Positions 59,662 to 64,000 of a stretch of 64,000 bases of DNA are shown here, in pieces; within the stretch, counting starts at the first letter, position 1; the number at the start of each line of letters is the position of its first letter. The notes below the pieces were generated by a model. It was not told the DNA's origin. It did not search any database and worked only from the letters and a program-made list of their open reading frames with translations. The translations under genes and the position numbers were made by a program. This DNA is from Nipponacmea schrenckii (Eukaryota; Mollusca; Gastropoda; Lottiidae). The stretch covers positions 31,392,338 through 31,456,337 of the forward strand of contig CM060199.1 of NCBI GenBank assembly GCA_030562195.1, given 5' to 3'.

Positions 59662-61766
59662 CTAGAGCCGTACGCCTAACGGCACTGAAGCAGTGCGTTC
59701 CATCCAGGGATTCGTTCGTTAAGCAAAAGACAAAAAGGGTTTATTAAAATAAAAAAAAATGTGCATCAGAAATGGATTTTGATTTCATAACAAACGCTCC
59801 CATACCCCCCTTTTCCCCCTTTCCGCTCTTTGCCCCTCCCCATCCTTAGCCCTCATCATCAATTAAGATAGATAATAAGTTAAAATCACAATAAAAATGG
59901 ATAGAGGGTCGTTTAATCTAAAAAAGATATCCGGATCGCCGAAACTCATATTTGTAAATCGCCCAAACGTAGAGAATAATACCCAATACAATGTAGATGG
60001 TTCAAGTTGTCTTAGTCGCCAGGGTATAACATTGAGACACCACATAAATAGCGCGGCCTAACATTTTAAAATTTATATTGAATAGAGTTTCGTCCCTTAG
60101 ACCATTATTCCAGTCAACTGTATATTATTGTTGCATATAAGAGATAAAATTTAATATTCTAAAGGTTGTAATTTCGTTCCAAATATTCAATATTTACATC
60201 ACCCACAACAGGAAAAACATATATAACAACTTTGAATCATTTTAACTGGATGTAGAACGATTAAACTAAAAAATAATTTCAGATCGCTGAAACTTATATC
60301 TTGTAGATCGCCCAAATGCAACACATTAAACAGATTGTTTTATAGGGAAAATTCGCAATTTTCAAATGGCGATAAAAGCGGAAGTATACATCTTACAACA
60401 AAGCTTTATATATCATTGGATAGAACTTCTTGAGAGCTATCACATTTGTACAGGTCAAAAATTCGTCAAAGGTCAACGTCAGAATATACGACCCTTCAAA
60501 GTTTAAAAAAATTATGATCGTAAAAAAATCAAAATCAAAATCAAAATTCAAAAATCTGTTTCCATATATATTTCGGCAATGGGTTATAGATACTATATAC
60601 ATCAAAAAAAACAAATCGAATTATCCCCCGAGACCCTATTTCGATTTAAAGAAAACACGCACAGTTAGTATAGAAAAAATTACAAAATTTTGAAATTTTT
60701 AAACGCGCAATTTTGATTAAAATACCAAGTGTGATATATTAATAGAAAGATGAGATTAAGCGTAAAAGGAATATGTAAGAAATTCTGTCCTATGTAAATT
60801 GGGTCACGTGATAGAGCTCTTGAAAGTTAAAATTCGTGATTTTCAATTGGCTGCAAAACCGGAAGTAAACATCGGACAACAGAAGTGGGGATACCATTGG
60901 GCAGATATAATCAAGGGCAATAACTTTTGTTTGGGTCAAAAGTTCATCAAAGGTCAAGGTCACGAAATATGACCGGTTAAAGTTTTGACAATTACTGAAA
61001 AAATTCAACCGGAAATAAAAGAAAAGCAAAATCGAAATTCAAAAATTCCTTCCCATACTTTTTTGCGCAATCAATTGATGTTTCTAGAAAATCTAAAATT
61101 ATGCAAATTAGACTTATCCCTGAGAACTTATTTCAGTTTTACAAAATTTAGGCGTATCAATATGGCGGAAAATCCGTTACTTCCGGTTCGAATTTTCTTA
61201 ATTTAGCATCATTCAATAGACAATTGTAGCTAATTGCAAAAGAAATTTTTCAAATATCTTCATTATTCCAGAAGTGCAAAGTTCAACTTTAAAAGCAAAT
61301 AACATCAAAACCGGAAGTGATATCGAAATTTTGAAAATTAATTATACTTCGAAATCCAAAGGTTTATATATCTGTAAGTTTTCAGATCGATCGAAATAAA
61401 ACTGTAGAAGTTAGAAAATGCAAAAATTTCAAATTCAAAATGTCAGCGAGAAAGTTGGGAAATGTATAATTCTTAAATTGCTATCTTTTAAAACTAAATT
61501 CAATGTAGTTACCTAAAAAAAACACGATCAAAATCGGATCAAAAATAAAGCCGCAAATTGAAAAACAAAGAAAAACTGTAGACGGTGCTACGTCATTTCC
61601 TGTAGGTCAAAATGGCGTCAAAATACATTCATCAGATTTAGTCTCGCGGCATTTTCGGGAGAAATGTTAACAGAATGTGCGTGGCATGTGCAGTTTTGGC
61701 TGGGCGCTCTGACCAGAATTCGAAAAAAAAAAAAAAAAAAAAAAAAAAAAACATTTCGAAAACAAA
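59662..61766. repeat. Diverged repeats of the same superfamily
   Basis: No gene is supported. 60290-60500, 60615-60970 and 60980-61700 contain related words: GGTCAAAAATTCGTCAAAGG, GGTCACGTGATAGAGCTCTT, CAAGGGCAATAACTTTTG, AACCGGAAGT, CGTTACTTCCGGTTCG, GATCAAAATCGGATC. They look like older members of the same repeat pool. 61722-61751 is a pure A tract of about 29 bases. Confidence 0.6.
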
Positions 61767-61905
61767 GCAGTGCGTTCGATGAACGCACTGCAATAAAATA
61801 ATCCGAACGATAACAATACGTTTTCGCCAAAGTCGAAATACGTAAAAATAAAATAATCCGAACGATTACAATACGTTTTCGCCAAAGTCGAAATACGTAA
61901 AAAAT
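61767..61905. repeat. Perfect hairpin followed by two 55-bp units
   Basis: GCAGTGCGTTC (61767-61777), a GAT loop, and GAACGCACTGC (61781-61791) form a perfect 11-bp stem. Two 55-bp direct repeats follow with ATCCGAACGAT(A/T)ACAATAC and GTTTTCGCCAAAGTCGAAAT. GCAGTGCGTTC also occurs at about 59690. A terminal hairpin followed by short tandem repeats recalls Helitron-like elements in bivalves, but no definite terminus was identified. Confidence 0.6.
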
Positions 61906-61913
61906 AAAACTAG

Positions 61914-62984
61914 AATTGCTTACAATTATGAACGTATTTCGAGAGCCTTAAAATATTATATAGGCTAAATTTGCAATTACCTACATCTAGACAATATATT
62001 GAATATCATTTGACCTAGTTTTCAAAGTCATAAAATAATTAGGTCACACCTTCCGTAACGGTTAATGATGGCGAAAATATGAAAATTATCAATTTTTGCT
62101 GTATTTAAGTACACTTATCTCTATGAATTTTTTAAGTAAGCCAAATTAAAAAATATCTACTCGTAGACAATATATTGAATATTATTTGACCTAATTTTCA
62201 AGGTCATAGATTAAGTGGGTCACACCTTCCGTACCCGTTAAAGTGACCTAATTTTGAAAAAATCGAAATTTAAATAATTCGAAAGAAAATACGAAATTTG
62301 AAAATCGGTCTCCAAGAAAAGGTAGATAATGATCCATTGTATCTATGTGCTAAATTTCATCAAAATCGGTCTATCAGTAGTGTCTGAATTTCGGATTTAA
62401 GAATTGTAACAAAAATTCAAAATGGCGGCCGATATGGCAGCTTGACCTAATTATTTAGGTCAAATCAATTACTATTGACAAGTTATTTATAAAACAGTTT
62501 TCACTTTTCACCTAGCATTATAGACCGGAAGTTACGTAATTACGTCATTTGAGGCTAAACCGGAAGTGGAATTTTTTTTTCACATTTTTTCAAAAATTAT
62601 AAACATATCGCCTATCAACTGGTAAAGTTTCAAAATTTTACCATTTATATTAAAGGAGAAATCACGGTCTGAAATTTTTGCCGATGACCCTTGAATATTG
62701 AATTGCAAATCGTGGGTAAAATATTTAACCTAATTGCATAAAACCTATAATTGTTAGTTGACAAATACATTGAAGTTTTCAAATCTGAAAATCCGGTCAA
62801 AATCGAACTGAAAATAAACTTGCTAAAGCAAAAAAACCTGAACTTCCGGTTCTCACTTCCTGTCAGAGATAGAACTTCCGGTTTTGTTTTATTTGATAAT
62901 AGAAATCATTCTAAGATCAACTGTAGATTTAGAATTTCTGCACCTTTTACCAAAAATACGAAATACGTAAAAAAATAAAACTAG
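61914..62984 (+). repeat. Long repeat unit 3
   Basis: Same unit as 57482-58569, but its 3' end is shorter: after CACCTTTTACC it switches to AAAATACGAAATACGTAA, a piece of the 55-bp repeat, before the next CTAG. Offset to unit 4 is 1071 bp. Confidence 0.9.
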
Positions 62985-64000
62985 AATTGCTTACAATTAT
63001 GAACGTATTTCGAGAGCCTTAAAATATTATATAGGCTAAATTTGCAATTACCTACATCTAGACAATATATTGAATATCATTTGACCTAGTTTTCAAAGTC
63101 ATAAAATAATTAGGTCACACCTTCCGTAACGGTTAATGATGGCGAAAATATGAAAATTATCAATTTTTGCTGTATTTAAGTACACTTATCTCTATGAATT
63201 TTTTAAGTAAGCCAAATTAAAAAATATCTACTCGTAGACAATATATTGAATATTATTTGACCTAATTTTCAAGGTCATAGATTAAGTGGGTCACACCTTC
63301 CGTACCCGTTAAAGTGACCTAATTTTGAAAAAATCGAAATTTAAATAATTCGAAAGAAAATACGAAATTTGAAAATCGGTCTCCAAGAAAAGGTAGATAA
63401 TGATCCATTGTATCTATGTGCTAAATTTCATCAAAATCGGTCTATCAGTAGTGTCTGAATTTCGGATTTAAGAATTGTAACAAAAATTCAAAATGGCGGC
63501 CGATATGGCAGCTTGACCTAATTATTTAGGTCAAATCAATTACTATTGACAAGTTATTTATAAAACAGTTTTCACTTTTCACCTAGCACTTATAGACCGG
63601 AAGTTACGTAATTACGTCATTTGAGGCTAAACCGGAAGTGGAATTTTTTTTTCACATTTTTTCAAAAATTATAAACATATCGCCTATCAACTGGTAAAGT
63701 TTCAAAATTTTACCATTTATATTAAAGGAGAAATCACGGTCTGAAATTTTTGCCGATGACCCTTGAATATTGAATTGCAAATCGTGGGTAAAATATTTAA
63801 CCTAATTGCATAAAACCTATAATTGTTAGTTGACAAATACATTGAAGTTTTCAAATCTGAAAATCCGGTCAAAATCGAACTGAAAATAAACTTGCTAAAG
63901 CAAAAAAACCTGAACTTCCGGTTCTCACTTCCTGTCAGAGATAGAACTTCCGGTTTTGTTTTATTTGATAATAGAAATCATTCTAAGATCAACTGTAGAT
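62985..64000 (+). repeat. Long repeat unit 4, cut by the window edge
   Basis: It matches unit 3 to the end of the window. It also shares unit 3's CGTACCCGTTAAAG variant (units 1 and 2 have CGTAGCCGTTAAAG), so units 3 and 4 arose from one another. Confidence 0.9.

Noticed and set aside
58321..62978. Repeated 75-112-aa frame (MLVDKYIEVFKSEN...) in the long repeats
   Set aside because: It recurs only because the repeat is copied; its end varies with the A tract, and no domain or upstream signal supports translation.

Overview
The window looks like a piece of a large, AT-rich, repeat-dense invertebrate genome, most likely a mollusc or another lophotrochozoan. The reasons are spliced genes with long introns, tRNA-derived SINEs, many MITEs, several non-LTR retrotransposon fragments, a Penelope-type GIY-YIG fragment, a BEL/Pao element, and tandem families built on an AAGGGCAATAACTC core of the kind common in molluscan DNA. 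The species cannot be fixed from this sequence. There are no operons, no bacterial genes and no CRISPR. One 500-base run of N (48702-49201) is an assembly gap.

Three host genes can be supported. (1) 20234-21706, minus: a 490-aa Ser/Asp-rich, probably nuclear phosphoprotein of unknown family, coded in one exon. (2) 24035-26263, plus: a four-exon gene for a 326-aa protein with an N-terminal coiled coil and a C-terminal death domain; all three introns have GT-AG ends and matching phases. Genes 1 and 2 lie head to head about 2.3 kb apart, with an ETS/ATF/YY1-like motif cluster between them. (3) 33843-40336, plus: a five-exon gene for a 361-aa lysocardiolipin acyltransferase 1 (LCLAT1)-like protein with intact NHxxxxD and FPEGTD motifs.

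Layout. 1-20 kb is non-coding and holds MITEs (460-bp GGGGCCCAGGC-ended, TTAA-flanked, and pogo-like), SINEs, a Penelope endonuclease relic, and AAGGGCAATAACTC arrays at 4.6-5.4, 12.3-13.3 and 16.4-17.3 kb. 20-27 kb holds the two head-to-head genes. 28.2-29.9 kb is a decayed CR1/L2-like LINE on the minus strand. 33.8-40.3 kb is LCLAT1, whose second intron carries a 27-29-bp minisatellite and a long palindrome. 40.6-46.9 kb is a duplicated 3'-flanking segment plus a 90-bp satellite that grows from about 5 to about 43 copies. 46.9-48.7 kb is a broken LINE that runs into the gap. 49.2-52.1 kb is a minus-strand BEL/Pao gag-protease region interrupted by a pogo-like MITE. 53-57.5 kb is LINE debris, a 21-bp minisatellite and a nested MITE pair. 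57.5-64 kb is a family of about 1.07-kb repeats rich in ETS, CRE and YY1-like motifs.

The host genes do not form an obvious pathway. I found no clearly new multi-gene system. The most interesting items are the coiled-coil/death-domain gene, the nested MITE with internal empty-site evidence, the satellite expansion next to LCLAT1, and the promoter-motif-rich long repeats.
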